14,419 nucleotides of DNA from JBOHNM01 sp050730675 (GTDB lineage Bacteria > Planctomycetota > Phycisphaerae > Phycisphaerales > UBA1924): the NCBI GenBank assembly GCA_050730675.1, contig JBOHNM010000105.1, positions 1-14,419 of the forward strand, written 5' to 3'. The number at the start of each line of letters is the position of its first letter. The stretch's first letter is position 1. Both the position numbers and the translations under genes were made by a program. The notes under the pieces are model-generated. The model saw nothing but the letters and a program-made list of their open reading frames with translations, did not search any database and had not been told where the DNA came from. Below, piece by piece: positions 14,245 through 14,419 of this stretch.

Positions 14245-14310
14245 CGCACGAGCGAGCCTTCCGCGCAGGCAGCGGGCGGCTCCGATTCTCGATTTAGCAC
14301 ATTTTTGTGT

Positions 14311-14336
14311 CGCACAGGTCCTCGAGTTCCTGTGCG
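14311..14336. repeat. Perfect 8-bp inverted repeat before the last gene
   Basis: CGCACAGG (14311-14318) and CCTGTGCG (14329-14336) flank a 10-base centre that itself contains the palindrome CTCGAG. No T-run follows on either strand, so a regulatory site or leader hairpin for the next gene is as likely as a terminator. Confidence 0.45.
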
Positions 14337-14377
14337 CCCAATTTGCCTTTCGCCGGTTGCGGCCTTCAATACCCCCC

Positions 14378-14419
14378 GTGCCCCCCCCCACCGACCGGCT
14401 CATCCTCGGCATCGAATCC
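14378..14419 (+). CDS. tsaD: Start of TsaD-like protein (tRNA t6A synthesis), cut by the window edge
   Basis: From GTG at 14378 the frame reads MPPPTDRLILGIES to the last base. TsaD/Kae1 proteins begin with an I-L-G-I-E-(T/S)-S-C-D-E-T stretch, and the visible part fits it up to the first Ser. Only 14 codons are seen, there is no clear Shine-Dalgarno sequence, and a TTG at 14357 is an alternative start, so both the identity and the start are provisional. Confidence 0.5.
   Translation, partial: MPPPTDRLILGIES

Overview
This GC-rich window (roughly two thirds G+C by eye) looks like a planctomycete chromosome, probably of the Phycisphaerae type. The main reason is that three consecutive secreted proteins end in the same tandem EF-hand-like tail (D-V-A-G-L-G-G ... 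D-G-x-L-T-x-D-D-I-I-x-F-L ... F-F ... G-C). I recognise this tail as the so-called GC-type dockerin, which as I recall is typical of those bacteria. The taxonomic call is inference; there is no rRNA or marker gene in full.

Left third (1-3490, minus strand): an amino-acid biosynthesis unit. A promoter-like sequence at about 3453-3481 precedes a well-formed SAM-clan riboswitch (3312-3449) with P1, P2, P3 and P4, the GGCAACC and GGTGCC core elements and a 6-bp pseudoknot. It leads a PLP-dependent transsulfuration enzyme (cystathionine gamma-synthase-like, 1888-3189). This is followed after 138 bp by a fused amino-acid kinase/homoserine dehydrogenase (1-1749, running off the left edge). Together they would feed aspartate into homoserine and on to cystathionine, switched off by S-adenosylmethionine. 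The fusion has no ACT domain between kinase and dehydrogenase.

Middle and right (3956-14234, plus strand): three large secreted proteins in tandem, each with an N-terminal signal peptide, its own Shine-Dalgarno sequence and its own terminator hairpin. The first two (1286 and 993 aa) are paralogues. Each has two copies of an unrecognised ~250-residue beta-rich module flanking a PPC-like domain with an ANDNCA motif, then an Ig-like stretch, one or two PPC/DVUA0089-like repeats, and the dockerin tail. The first also carries a C-type-lectin-like domain. The third (954 aa) is a lysyl-endopeptidase-like serine protease with three PPC-like domains and the same dockerin tail. A 164-bp block is 163/164 identical between the two paralogues, which suggests recent duplication or gene conversion.

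Right edge: the last 42 bases fit the start of tsaD (tRNA t6A synthesis) on the plus strand. I see no tRNA, rRNA, CRISPR array, insertion sequence or integrase. The least explained parts are the duplicated module of the two big proteins and what the dockerin tails bind.
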